DNA from: Plazaster borealis
Lineage: Eukaryota > Echinodermata > Asteroidea > Forcipulatida > Labidiasteridae
DNA length: 64,000 nucleotides
Assembly: GCA_021014325.1 (NCBI GenBank)
Contig: JAJGQC010000420.1
Coordinates: 1 to 64,000 of the forward strand
Direction: 5' to 3'
Shown: positions 1-11,501 of the stretch, in pieces
How positions within the stretch are numbered: position 1 is the first letter of the stretch
How the letters are laid out: the number at the start of each line of letters is the position of its first letter
The notes under the pieces: generated by a model
What the model was told of the DNA's origin: nothing
Database searches by the model: none
Seen by the model: only the letters and a program-made list of their open reading frames with translations
Translations under genes and position numbers: made by a program

Positions 1-4
1 TACC

Positions 5-39
<35 letters not shown>

Positions 40-46
40 CATAGCT
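1..46. repeat. CA-rich microsatellite
   Basis: The window opens with an almost pure CA dinucleotide run of about 17 repeats, preceded by a short TACC-rich stretch. It is a simple sequence repeat with no coding potential. Confidence 0.95.
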
Positions 47-1985
47 TTTGAGTGCAACTTTTGATTTGCCCCGATTTGCATTCACTAATGACCGCTGTAT
101 CAAAAATACCGGCGCTATTGTAACAAAATAATGAGGTGGCAAAATGTGCGTAACCTAACTACACATAAGTCCGTTTTTACAAATTTGTGATTTAAAGCTT
201 TGTTTTAGAAAAGTGGGTAGTTTCTTGTTGTGCTATGATTACTTACTTTGAACCAGAACTAAAAGTTTCTATAACAGCCCGTCCCTTCGTTTACCAGGAA
301 CAAATTGAACAACATGATCAAGCGGCTTTTTTTGTGGGGCTGGCTTTTTCTCCTCTTTTGTATTATAATAGTGGTTTATGTGATTTTGTCTATATCACTT
401 GGTGACAATCTAAAGGGGCTCACTAGCTTCGTTGGGTTTTTTGGGCTACAAAATAGACCCACACATAACTCTAAAGGTATTGAGGAGTAGAGTATAACTA
501 TCCCTAAAAGAAACCATGAAATTTGGTTGTTTTCGAGCATTTTTCAAAAATTTTAATCACGTCATTTATCCGAACCATATTTCGGGTTCCAATAAATCAC
601 ATGATCTTTGAATTAGTTTCACTTCCAGTCATAAAAAATAGTTACTGCACCAAATTCAACTCTGATTTGTTTACAGTCATTCTTGAGTATTTTACAGAGG
701 AGACTATGTATTCAGATTATGGATAACAGTTATAAATAATTATGAAAAATCGGACGTACGATTTAAATTATGAGAGTCCAGGCTACGGAAGCGTGTTTCC
801 ACGCTGCACAGCGTGGGGCTAGCGGGCTCGTGGCTGGTAGGGCTAGCGGGGCATCTAAACCACGCAGCAATTACTAACCAGCTAGCTGGGAGCTTATGAA
901 CATGTGGGAGGGGTAGGGAGCCATACCCCCGAGTACGTTTTGTCATTAAGGGTTTTAGTCTGTACACCTAGCTATTATCACGTTACGTTACAGTTACCAG
1001 ACCTTTGGCCTATTTTGTTTTTGGTTTTTTTTTCGAACATTTCTCGTAAATTACGTGACATTTTGATGTTTCTTTTTTTTACAACTATCTAAAGGTTATT
1101 GTCTATGATTCTACATCATTAAATCCCGTAAACGGTAAACCGGTACGCTCCTTTAATATGTTTGAGATAAAGAGATAAACAAAAGAAAACCGAGAGGAGT
1201 CCTAATGGGACAGTGATAAGCAAAAAAAAAACATGTAATCACACAACCCAAGTAAACAAAAAGTAGAAAATGCACCAGAATACAATCTTAAAATGTATAA
1301 CACTCTGAGCGTTGAAAACAATCCCTCATCCCCTTAAAATTATAAAATGTAAAAAAAATAAGCCATTCTACAAATCTACCAAATTTACAAACAAATAAAA
1401 AGTATCAATACAATTTAAAAAGTTAAAGATAAAAAAGATAAACAAAAACAATCGATCCCGAGGGATAGGAGGGATATCCCCCCACATACACACACTTTTT
1501 GGACCAGGGGTGGGATCGCCTATAGGATCATCCCCCCCCCCCCAATTTTTGCCAGATGGCTTGTCCCAAAATAGCATGCACTGTGCACACTTCATTATGT
1601 GTTTCTATAATGTAGGCTACATTAAAATTTACTGTGCCGTATTAATTGGGTTTGAAGTGGAAACAATCAGGATGGGATTCAAGGAGGTGCACGTAGCACC
1701 CCTAAGTTTGTTCTCCCAAAATAAGAACAAAGGTAGGGAGAAAAAACACTAACAGATCAAACTTTGCCTTCGAAAGATAATCCAGAAAGGCTGAGAATGC
1801 ATCAAAGAGTATCTTAACCTCAAAATGTTTTCCAGGGCCGTTCGGCGGATTCTGGACCCCCACAACGTTGTAGGCTTCGGGTTGCGTGTTTGCACGACGC
1901 CAGGTTTCCTAATTTTCGCTCTCAAGAAATAGTTAACAGTTTCATTAAAGGGTATTAAACGGCGAACAAACTTGGGCTGCCAAAA
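47..1985. other. Intergenic, no supported gene
   Basis: AT-rich sequence with many stop codons in all frames. It includes a GC-rich patch near 780-930 and a C homopolymer near 1,530-1,545. Short open frames here have no recognisable motif, no domain-like composition and no flanking splice signals that I could link together. The right end (about 1,860-1,985) may be the edge of the DIRS-like element that follows. Confidence 0.6.
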
Positions 1986-1989
1986 CAAT

Positions 1990-4900
1990 ACGGGGGAATG
2001 TCCGTGCCCCTAATGTCAATTAACTTAAGTGTTCTGCGCCGTTGCTTATGCCATTACCCAAACAGGGAGGCCGCTGATCTCCTTTTGGGTGGTTTTGCCC
2101 AATGTTTCAAAATTGGTTTTACCGGGCCACGGGTGGGACGTGATTCTGATTGCCTTCACCGGCTGCCCAGCAGCCACAACTAGTAGAAGATAAATTGTCA
2201 AAAAAAAAAAAGAAAAAGAAAAAAGAAAAAAATGGAACCGGAGCCTTTCAGGCTGATTCATCACTTATCATTTTCTTCAGGTGAATCAATTAAGGATTTC
2301 ATTGATAAACGTCAATGCACTTCATTCGATCAAGCAGTGGACATATGGGGGCAGGTCACGGGGCTTGAATGGCCAAATCAGAAATTAAAACGGCCTTCCT
2401 GTTACTACCGGTGTCCCCTAATGAGCTTTGGGGTTTTCGATTGGTAAATATTTATGTTTACAATGGGATGGCCATATCCTGTCTCCTTTTTGAGACTTTC
2501 AGCACATTTATCGGATATAAGGTGCGTCAAGTAAACCAATCAGAGTTGGTTGCTCATTATTTGAATGATTTTTGTTTGTGGGAGCATCGGGCCAAGTTGT
2601 GGTGCCGGGCAATTGCACCAGGGTGAGCATTTAGCAGGCGTTTGACTGGCCTTACCAAAGGAGTTCACAGACCCCAAAATAAAGTTTGGGCCAAGCTTGA
2701 TTTCGTCACGCGTACCACGAAGTGACCTATCGTGTTCACAGCCGCCAAAAACGTGTTTCGAGAAAATCGCGATTGAAGTTGCACTATTTTTCAAACTGCT
2801 GTTTCGGAGTCTGCTGACTATTTTAATTCAATTTTTCAAGACAAAAAGTAGCTGAATACTTTATACGTACATAACTGCCAGTGTGTTTTCATTACTGCAA
2901 CTATTTTAATTAGTAATTAATTCCTAAACACATATGTCACTTCGTGAAAATGAAAAAAAAAAGAGTTTTGCCCTCAGCGCGCTGTGTACAAAAACATTGC
3001 ATGGGGAGACCTATCGCGATAGGTCACTTCGTGAAAATACTGCGCTTCCAGATAGGTCACTTCGTGAAAATGTAAATGATACACACGCGCGCCGAACTGT
3101 GCCGTAGCGCTTTGTATATCATTGGTAAAGTGGCGCGTCGAGATAGGTCACTTCGTGAAAATACAAAACGGCAAATCTAGTGATCGTCGTTTTTACTAAT
3201 TAGTGTAATTTTGAAACTATGACGTATTAGGCATTGAAACTTGCTGAAAATGTTAACAGTAATGAGTATAATAATAATTTGAACAAAACCCGATTTGCAA
3301 AAAAACTATAATTTTTTTTCAGATAGGTCACGTCGTGGTACGCGTGACGATTTGTTTACTTGGTGGGAATTTTTCACTCGTTTTATTTGTATCTGGCCGT
3401 TTCTCCAGCGGAATTGGATCACAATGGCACAATCACGCTTATACCTATGCAGCCGCGAGTATTGGTTTCGGGGGTTACTTTGAGGGACACAAGTTTCAAG
3501 GGCGGTGGCCTTCGGCATTCCTTAGACAATCGCATGTCTCGAATTTTATCCACTTGTGGTAGCTGTGCATTACTAGGGTGATTGGCTATCAAGCCGAAGA
3601 AGGTTTTTTGGCACGGACAACGGTGCAGTTGTTCTTCAATAGCCAGTATTCTCGTTGTATAGGATTATGCAAAATTGTCCATAATGTTGTGTGTTGTTGC
3701 CTCATGCACAAGGTATTGTTCAAAGTGGTTCACGTTCCCGGGATACAAAGTGACATGGCGAATTCACTGACTCGTTTCAGATCAAACATTTTCGGATGTT
3801 GGCCCCGAGGGCGGATCCTATAATTGCATCTGGGCCGGGGATTCATTATGAGATTAACGGTTTGCCTGATCAAACTTCTGATTTGCCTATTTCAATTTCA
3901 TTGTTGATAGCATCTACTTTGTATTATAGTGGTCGAGCGTTTTCAACTGCTGCTCACACCTTATTGTTCGCCTAGCTAATTTGGTCACTTCATTCAAGAG
4001 TCGCCTGAAAACTCATTTAATTTCGAAATAATGATGCATGTTTTGTGCTTTGAATTATTTCTTAGCTGTTCATTCTTCTGTTGTTGTTTTTTGGCCAGAT
4101 GTTGGGGATCTTGGCTAAGGGTGCAAGTGCTGGTAACCTCTCCCCTTTTTAATTTTTCTTTTATGGACTATTTTACTTGTACTTTTATAATTTCTTGCAT
4201 TTTTGTATTGTTTTTAGGCCTACTTGTGCTTATTTATTTTAATTTTGTAAAGCATTTGAGGCCTTACGTATAGCGCTTTAATAAGTATCTTTATTATTTT
4301 AATTTGTATTATATTGATCGCACAGAAATTTGTTTGAGCTATTTTGTAGTTGTTGCGGGCAGCCAGTTTGGGCACTTTTTTAAGAGGGCTCATGCGCATT
4401 GGCGAATTTACTGCAGATTCAAAACTCGTTTTCAGGAGTCACTGTTACAGTTTTTCAGTTTTGCGATGTTGGGACGCATACGGCTTCTATCATAATACAT
4501 TTTCATTTCACTAAATCGGACAAAACCGGTTCTTCTGAGGTCATTTGTTTGCTGCAATCACATGACCAATTTATTTGCCCTGTTAAGGCTTTTTCAGACT
4601 TCCCCCCCCCCTCACCTCTTCACATTTTTCCCAATCTAAATTGGAAATGAAAAGGCGGTTCGTCAATAAATGGGCCAGGTCGGCTATCGGCGAACGGGGG
4701 TTTCCATTCTTGCATCACCAACAAGTTAAACTGCAGTTTTTCATACACTTCGTTTTGATGGAGTTCATCTGTCCCCCGAAGGGTTGGATACATTCAGGAA
4801 CAATATTCGTACTTGCATAAATACTTGCTACTGTTAATTGATAACAATGTGAAGGCATGTGCGTCCTTTCTCCCGTGGGTCGCGTTTTGTGGCGCGTGTG
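1990..4900 (+). mobile_element. Decayed DIRS-type tyrosine-recombinase retroelement
   Basis: Conceptual translation in shifting frames gives the order expected of DIRS/Ngaro elements. First comes the RT N-terminal segment (1,998-2,180), then a palm region (2,232-2,625) with a YLNDF-like catalytic box near 2,554-2,572, where the family usually has DD. An RNase H-like segment with GFGGYF follows (about 3,461-3,480), then a VVHVPG box at 3,725-3,742. A tyrosine-recombinase-like stretch with TKSDKTG and CPVKAF lies at about 4,400-4,600. The element ends with DGVHLSPEG (4,757-4,783), the signature of the SGNH hydrolase carried by Ngaro-type members. Many stops and frameshifts show that it is dead. 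A separate TIR element interrupts it at 2,704-3,350. I saw no split repeats, so the outer limits are approximate. Confidence 0.75.
2704..3350. mobile_element. Small TIR element nested in the DIRS copy
   Basis: The ends are inverted repeats of about 28 bp starting CGTCACGCGTACCACGA, with one mismatch between the arms. The outside bases on both sides read ATTT, a candidate 4-bp target duplication. Removing the segment rejoins the two halves of the DIRS-like coding region, which supports insertion. The interior repeats the TIR-derived motif GATAGGTCACTTCGTGAAAA three to four times (about 2,937, 3,020, 3,051 and 3,143). There is no open reading frame of note, so it is non-autonomous. The superfamily is not assigned. 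Confidence 0.8.
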
Positions 4901-5109
4901 GCCTGTTTTTGTATGGGATTAGGTCTCACATTGCCTCATTTGGTAATATTTACCACTAATTGTTTGTTTTTACTGACTACAGCCGAAATGTAAACGTGCT
5001 TTTAGCACCCGTCGGTTCAGACGGGGCTAATATTCCGACTGGTGGTAACCGATGGAAATTTCATTGCATGCACGGTTGAAAAGATAATTTGTAAGGGTTT
5101 GATCAGCCC

Positions 5110-5490
5110 GGGCCGCTCGCTGGCCGTGATTTTATGTGGGCCGCTCGCTGGCCGTGATTTTATGTGGGCCGCTCGTTGCCCGTGGGCCGCTCGTTGCCCG
5201 TGGGCCGCTCGTTGCCCGTGTTTTATGTGGGCAGCTCGTTGCCCGTGTTTTATGTGGGCCGCTCTTTGCCCGTGATTTTATGTGGGCCGCTCGTTGCCCG
5301 TGGGCCGCTCGTTGCCCATGGGCCGCTCGTTGCCCGTGTTTCATGTGGGCCGCTCGTTGCCCGTAATTTTATGTGGGCCGCTCGTTGCCCGTGGGCCGCT
5401 CGTTGCCCGTGGGCCGCTCGTTGCCCGTGGGCCGCTCGTTGCCCGTGGGCCGCTCGTTGCCCGTGATTTTATGTGGGCCGCTCGTTGCCC
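5110..5490. repeat. 18-bp GC-rich minisatellite
   Basis: About 17 tandem copies of GGGCCGCTCGTTGCCCGT run from 5,110 to 5,490. Some copies are separated by an extra ATTTTATGT-like 10-bp spacer, so two unit lengths (18 and 28 bp) are interleaved. Because 18 is a multiple of three, several frames on both strands stay open and give low-complexity peptides. I read these as a by-product of the repeat, not as genes. Single-base variants (CTGGCC, CAGCTC, CTCTTT) mark individual units. Confidence 0.95.
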
Positions 5491-6125
5491 GGGTACGTGT
5501 GTTTGTTTGTTTGTACATCAATACCTTGAGGCAAACATGAATTGCCCAATTTCTTGGTATAACATTGTTTTGGGACAAATTGCCCGCCTTTGGCTTTTAG
5601 TTGATATGGGCAAAGTAATGCTCTCGTGGGTTCATTAAAACCAGTTTTGAGCTGTGACAGAAAAACGTCAGACAAGTCTGTTGTGTTTATATTTTGTATT
5701 ATCAGTGTATAAAGACCCACATATCATGTTTGTTTATAATGTGATGTCACTGTGTTGAAAGAATTCGCACTGAGAAGGGTATGAAATAAAATTTAATTAA
5801 CCACTCTAAGGTAAAGTTAGAGGCTTGTAATTTTTTTTTTTCACATTTTATTAAGAGCTCTTATTACTAGTACTACCTTTTGGAAAATGAGTGAATCACA
5901 GAATTGAATTTGACTTTAAACTGCCTCTTTAAATTTTCATGGGAAAGCATCACACACACACTCCAAACAACAATTTTTTTTGAAAATTGTAGGTTTCACG
6001 TGTAAAAGGGGACACCAAAATGCTTTCATTGCATTAGGTCAAACCTGTTCTGTGCCATTTTTCTCTTTTATTTCACGTAACCTGGTCACTTTCTCACCTA
6101 GAAACTCAATGATTGATTGATTAGT
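5491..6125. other. Intergenic, no supported gene
   Basis: AT-rich sequence with a short TTTG run just after the minisatellite and several homopolymer T tracts. No motif-bearing open frame, RNA gene or inverted repeat of useful length was seen. Confidence 0.6.
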
Positions 6126-6129
6126 TACT

Positions 6130-6240
6130 TCATCTGATTTGTATTATTAAGAAGTGTGTCAAAAGCAGTTGACAAGTCTAACAACACTGTGGCTGTAACT
6201 CTGCCCCTGTCAAACTGTTGAAGAATATGGTTGTTAGACA
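6130..6240 (-). pseudogene. Short L2/CR1-like reverse transcriptase fragment
   Basis: On the minus strand a short stretch translates to a segment with VLLDLSTAFDT, the RT block that carries the first catalytic aspartate in L2/CR1/Rex-type non-LTR elements, preceded by a DRG..TA motif typical of the same block. The match covers only about 35 codons and nothing upstream or downstream continues it, so this is a small remnant next to the SINE. Confidence 0.6.
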
Positions 6241-6286
6241 CGTGAGCAAGGAGTGTCAACAGGATTGTCCAGGGGTGGTGTTTGGC

Positions 6287-6490
6287 AGTCGGGTTGGTGT
6301 AGTGGTATCTTCCCTGCATTCCACCTCTAGGGTCCTGGTTCGAGTCCCGCCAGGGGCACTATGTGGATTAGGTTTTCAGACCCCACCCGATTGCGTGGGT
6401 TTTTACCCGGAATATTTTTTTCTGGGTTTTTCCTCCCACATCTAAAACTGAAGCATCCTTCCTTGACTTCTCTCTGTTAGGGTTCGTGGC
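6287..6490 (+). mobile_element. tRNA-derived SINE
   Basis: The 5' part (6,287-6,359) resembles a tRNA gene, with an A box TGGTGTAGTGG at 6,295-6,305 and a B box GGTTCGAGTCC at 6,337-6,347. These are the internal RNA polymerase III promoter elements. The match does not fold as a clean functional tRNA, and the sequence runs on into a body with GATTGCGTGGGTTTTTACCC and TTTTTCCTCCCACATC. That body type is common to tRNA-derived SINEs of marine invertebrates. No coding capacity; a partner LINE would have to move it. Confidence 0.75.
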
Positions 6491-6564
6491 TAGTATAGTG
6501 ATTAAGTTCGCTTTTCTGGGAATCCTTGGCTTCACAACCAGAATGATGCAGTCTTGAGATAATC

Positions 6565-7470
6565 ACTTTACATGTGGCCTTTTAACCAATACATTGGTCA
6601 ATAGTGACCAATATGTTGGTTGCTTGGCAACCAATCACATTGGTTGCGCCATAAACCATTATTTCAACCAATACATTGGTTAACAAAGAATTGGTTGAAA
6701 AAACTACCAATCTAATTGGATTAGCCACATTGGTTGTTTTTAACCAATTTATTGATTGACTTTAAACCAAGTCGTTGGTTGTCCAAGAAATCATTGAGCT
6801 ATAAACCAATCAGTAACCAATAAATTGGTCAATTTGACCAATAGATTGGTTGTTTGTAAACCACATTGTTTAAGGATAAACCAATCCGTTAACCAAGACA
6901 TTGGTCAATATTGACCAATATGTTGGTTGCTCGGCAAGCAATCACGTTGGTTGAACAATAAACCAATCCTTTAACCAATATATTTGTCAATAGAGACAAT
7001 ACGTTGGTTGCTCGACAACCAATCACATTGGTTGAAAAAAAAAACAACAATCCTTAACCAATACATTGGTCAATAGTGAGTGACCAATGTGTTGGTTGCT
7101 TGGCAACCAGTCTGATTGGTTGAACAATAAACCAATCCATTACCCAATACATTGGTCAATAGTGACCAATACGTTGGTTTCTTGGCAACCAATCACATTG
7201 ATTGAAAAACAAACCAATCCATTACCCAATACATTTGGTCAGTACAACCAATATGTTTGAAGCTCAGCAACCAATCACATTGGTTGAGCAATAAACCAAT
7301 CATTTAATCAATACATTGGTCAATAGTGACCAATTTGTTGGTTGCTCGGCAACCAATCACATTGGTTGATCAAGAAACAAATCCTTTCCCCAATATATTG
7401 GTCAATATAGTAACCAATATGTTGTTTGCTTGACAACCAATCAGATTGGTTGAGCCATAAGCCAATCCAT
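6565..7470. repeat. ACCAAT/ATTGGT-rich tandem array
   Basis: About 900 bp built from degenerate units of roughly 85-90 bp. Each unit has several ACCAATACATTGGT-like palindromes and the block GCAACCAATCACATTGGTTG. The motif occurs on both strands every 10-20 bases, so the array can form many overlapping hairpins. No open frame is present. It resembles the interiors of the other motif-filled arrays in this window, but I could not identify terminal inverted repeats. Confidence 0.85.
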
Positions 7471-7843
7471 AAAGGCACTGGACACGTTTGGTAATTACCC
7501 AAAATATATATTAGCATACAAACTTACTTGGTAACAAGCAACGGGTCGAGAGCTGTTGATAGTATAACACATTGTGAGAAACGACTCCCTCTGAAGTAAC
7601 CTAGTTTTTGAGAAAGAGATAATGTCTCACTAGAATACTAAAAGACTTCAGGCCTGAAGTCTTTTATTGGCATCTGAACACACAAATTTGTGCAACAAGG
7701 GTGTTTTTTATTTCATTATTTTCTTGCAACTTCGATGAACAATTCAGCCCAAATTTTCACAGGCTTGTTATTTGTTGCATATGTTGGGATACACCAAGTG
7801 AGAATACTGGTCTTTGACAATTACCAACGTGTTCAGTGCCTTT
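7471..7843. mobile_element. MITE family A, copy 1
   Basis: A 373-bp element with inverted ends of about 25 bp (AAAGGCACTGGACACGTTTG and its complement at the right). A short internal hairpin (GACTTCAGGCCTGAAGTC) sits near the middle. A second copy in the opposite orientation lies at 43,107-43,476 and shares the ends and interior blocks. There is no coding capacity. The left edge abuts the ACCAAT array exactly. Confidence 0.85.
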
Positions 7844-8394
7844 AATCTTTTTACACGTTATAAATTGCCCCACTGAAGTTTTACGAGGTGTTACACGCAC
7901 ACACAACACGACGACGTCGTAAACACGTTCGCCGAAAATCTTAAAAAATAGCGAAATCACGCGGATACTATTCGTCCAGAAAAAGGCTATGCACAGGGTC
8001 TCCCACAACGTAAAAAGCATACCAAACGATAGCACCTTCATCTATCTGAATCGTCAGCTTTTGCAGACAATTTGTTGTAGTCCAGTCAGGAAACAGCAAG
8101 TAAAATACCCCCTCAAATTTACCCAGAGATATTATCCTTTGTTTGACAGTGAATAAAGTAAGCTAAACTACATCGAAAATAGCAAAAAATTACATCATTC
8201 GAAAGGAAAATTCACACTTCAAACACTCACTACGCCATTTTGGACGCCAATTACCAATGCGATGACGTCATTATCCAATAAACAGAGGCCTCTCGAACTC
8301 TCGGTGTTTCTCGAATAATTCTCGCGCGTTCGCTATGGTTTTCTCCGTGCAAAGAAAATTCGGGATTTGACCTCATTAACGCAGGCGCTGCGGA
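7844..8394. other. Intergenic, no supported gene
   Basis: Mixed-composition sequence between a MITE and a truncated retrotransposon. A minus-strand open frame from 8,041 begins with a hydrophobic, signal-peptide-like stretch but runs into the MITE, so I do not accept it as a gene. The segment near 8,230-8,340 has CG-rich bits that could be promoter-like, without a clear transcript. Confidence 0.5.
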
Positions 8395-9960
8395 CTGACT
8401 GAGTCCAATCAATTCTATCGAAAGCCTTTTATTTTCTTGACCAATAGTTAAAATAGCTGCTTCCTTATTATTCCAATTAATAAAATCAGTGCCATCTCGC
8501 AAGAGCATGAGGTTATGATGAATTTTCCTCCCAGGAACACCACATGTTTGCAAAAAGGGCATAGCTTATTTTAACCTGTTGGTGAGAACTTTGGCCAATA
8601 TCTTATAGTCAACATTTAAAAGGGAGATAGGCCTCCAATTTTTAAGATCAAACCTGCTTCCCCTCATCTTATAAATTAACCTAATCAGACCAATATTCAT
8701 ATATTTACTAAATTGACCTCTGATATAACAAACTTTTAAAACTTCAATAAAATCATCTTTTATGAAAGGCCACATAGCTTGATAACACTCAACAGTAAGG
8801 CCATCAAGGCCTGGAGATTTATTTTTGTTCATTTGAAAGAGTGCTAGTTTAAACTCATCCTCAAAAATGTCATTTTCAAGATCCTCACAAATGTCATCAG
8901 GAATATCTCTACTCTCAACTTTAGAAATGATGTAATTCAAATCGGACTCAGAAACATTATCAGATGTGTACAAATCAGTTTAAAAGGAATTCACCAAACT
9001 TAACAAAGAACTTGGCTCATCCACAAATTTCCCTACAGGAATAACAAGTTTGTCAATCTTGGCGTTGTCATTTTATTTGTTTTTCCATATCAAGAAACAA
9101 ATTGTAGTTTTCTCCTTCGTCCTTAGTGATGTTTCTAACCCTGATTTTGGCTCTCTGCCATTTCCCAATTTCATAATTCTTAAGTTGAGCTTCAAGATCC
9201 CTAATGGCATCAATGTCAGATTTACCTGGACCATTGATAAGAGTGTCATATTGTTTCTGTAAATGTGTTTGTTTCTGCCTATCTTTGTAGGCTTTCTCCT
9301 TACCATACTCTCGAATAATTTCTTTAGTCCTGAATTTACCAATTTCCCACCAATCAAGTAAATTGTTGTAGTTAGTCTTCTGACTTCTCCAAAAATTCCA
9401 GAAAAAAATAATTATTAAAATACGATTATCATCTTTAAGAAGGCTATTATTGCAAATCCATCTTCCATTACCATGACTAGCATTGGAATCATACAATTTA
9501 ATATTTAATTCATAGTGATCAGATAAACCATGCATGTACACAGAAATGTCAGTGATAATACTTATGAGGTTAGACGAGATGAGAAAATAATCAATTCTGC
9601 TAGACTTGTTAGTAGCTTTGTGGAATTGTGTGTAGTCTGGTTTGTCGGGTTGAAGAGTCCGCCATACATCTAAAATATCCTTTTCATTTGACACATTTTG
9701 CATAATAGTTTTACTATGATCAATGGCTTTATCGTTGTCTAAATTGCAATTAAAATCTCCACCGATAACAACATTGCTAATACCAATACGATCACATAAA
9801 CCATCAAAATAAACTGCTCTAGCGTATGAATCATTGGGAGCATAAGCGGAAGCTATGGTACTTAATTGACCATTTCATTTAATATTCCCTTTAATCCATC
9901 TACCTTCATTGTCTCTATCAATATCCATAAATTCAAGATCCAATTTGTTCCAAATATTAA
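8395..9960 (-). mobile_element. Truncated L1/Tx1-like non-LTR retrotransposon
   Basis: On the minus strand the order is AP endonuclease then reverse transcriptase. The endonuclease part shows AYAPND and GGDFNC (about 9,740-9,850) and RIDYFL..SDH further on. The RT part shows SPGLDGL, LKNWRPISLLNVDYKI and CGVPGR. A +1 shift near 8,415 is followed by a short AFDRIDW block, after which homology stops at about 8,395. The 5' end is lost at about 9,960 and the RT catalytic region is missing. An in-frame stop lies near 9,880 and a break lies near 9,000. It is a dead copy. The RT block style matches the L1/Tx1 group and the elements at 44-53 kb, but it is diverged from them. Confidence 0.85.
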
Positions 9961-10158
9961 ATCACAATTTTGAAAACGGTACATTTAATTAACACACTGT
10001 TATTGTCCTGTCCGGTCCGGTTTGGTCCGGTTTTTTTTATACATTTTTCCCTTTTTTTTCCCCCAGACTGCGCCATTTGTAAAATTTGCTAGAAATACAT
10101 CTTGTTTATATTTTAAGTTATTAATTTTGTGTACACTATTTTAATGTTCTCTTTGCAG

Positions 10159-11037
10159 GATCTTTTGAAAAAAAAACAATGGCATCACAGAGCGACATCA
10201 TCACGAAGGCATCTGAAGGGGCACTGGAAGACATCCGGAAGAACTCCCCAGAAGACTACGCCAAACTAGAAGCATCTCCCGACCTGAAGGCCAAGATCAT
10301 CCAAGCTGCAAGGGCCACAGCCGAAGAATGCGTGCAACTGACTCAAGAGTTTGCTGGGCATCCGAAGCCGGAGGACATCGCCGAGCGTCTTGCAAAACAC
10401 CTGTCGGCAGACAGAATCAAGCTGATCGAAGGGGGGGCTCAGCATTCCAACTTTCCGTCTGAACGTGATCAAGCAAGACGATGGTAAGCATCGGGTAAAT
10501 CTCACCAGAGGGGACAAACCGTTTTTATCCTCAAGAGTACTCGAATCATTCCTTGACATCGACTGGGCAACCATCATGCAATACGCTAGCATTATAGTGG
10601 AGGCCGTACTTCTGGTTTTATCGGCAGTAGGCATTTCAATTACCCCAAGCGAGAGCGTGATTGAGGGCACTGTACGGGAAACAGCTACCATGATCCAATC
10701 CTCTTCACAAATGGAAAGGGCGGTCGAGGCATTCGTCGCAGCCTGGGATGCAGCTGGGGGTAGTGCGTATGCGAAAGCCAAAGCATTATTCTATCTCATC
10801 AAAGATAGCTACTCTGCTGGTATCCTGTGGACTATCATCAAGAGTCTGTGCAGCCAAATGCACTGGTATGATTGGCTGCTAACTTCGGCTAAAGTTTCTG
10901 CCATGCTCATCGCTAGTCTCCTCTCCGATGGGGCAGCGCTAATTGCCGAAATTGCCCTGGTTACCCTGTCGGCCGTGGATTTTGCAAGGAAGATCGCAAA
11001 TGTTATCCAACTGGCCGACATCAAGAAAACCTTGTAG
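10159..11037 (+). CDS. Unrecognised hydrophobic protein, frame broken at a G run
   Basis: The ATG at 10,179 lies just after a convincing 3' splice site (TTCTCTTTGCAG ending at 10,158), so this is probably the last coding exon of a gene whose first exon is non-coding. The first frame (about 85 residues) is charged and helical. At the seven-G run (10,431-10,437) the reading continues smoothly in the next frame (GGLSIPTFRLN and so on) to the stop at 11,035. The product would be about 285 residues. The second half has long hydrophobic or amphipathic helices (for example IIVEAVLLVLSAVGI and SAMLIASLL) ending in a charged tail. I recognise the C-terminal style from uncharacterised marine invertebrate proteins but know no function. 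The frame break may be a homopolymer sequencing error or a real mutation. Confidence 0.6.
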
Positions 11038-11135
11038 AAAAGACAATCTTGACAAATCAAAACTACAATCAAAAGGTTATCACAGGACAATCAAATCCCT
11101 GTTATGGTTGATTTGGTCAAAACAAATTATTTGAA

Positions 11136-11160
11136 GAAAAAAAAAAAAAAAAAAAAAAAA
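11136..11160 (+). repeat. Poly(A) tract
   Basis: A run of about 24 A residues lies 100 bp after the stop of the preceding gene. No AATAAA precedes it closely; AATAAA-like sequence comes after it (about 11,179). It could be a retroposition tail, but the splice site at the gene start argues against a processed copy. Confidence 0.8.
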
Positions 11161-11501
11161 CATTGCGTCTTGATCAAAATAAATCTATACACTTATGTTC
11201 AGGGAAAAACATTTCACTTTAAACTAATAAAAGATGCATCGCCCGACAAATTGGACAATTTGACCTAATGTTAAATAGCTATTTTTTTTAAGATTCGAGA
11301 AAATTCTACGCTTTCATATTTTGAGATAACTTTTTTCACCAACAAATCCGCCAATGAATTATGTGGTAGTTAAGTCTAAACTAAATTGACTAGGCCCTAC
11401 AAATAATTAGCAAGGGCGCGTGGCATGCGTGCGCTCAACTGCAGCACTAGCTCCACTGCTTTCTCACTCATAATGCAATACTTGTTTTTGTGTTCTTCTA
11501 T

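Noticed and set aside
5042..5638. Overlapping open frames on both strands through the 18-bp minisatellite
   Set aside because: They exist only because the unit length is a multiple of three. The peptides are pure repeats without start context or domain.
6287..6359. Functional tRNA gene
   Set aside because: A and B boxes are good, but the acceptor and anticodon stems do not pair well and a SINE body follows.
7757..8041. Minus-strand frame with a signal-peptide-like start
   Set aside because: Its second half lies in MITE family A, so it is not a conserved gene unless an unseen splice occurs.
10179..11160. Processed retrocopy, because of the A tract after the gene
   Set aside because: An intact 3' splice site precedes the start codon and no polyadenylation signal lies just before the A tract.
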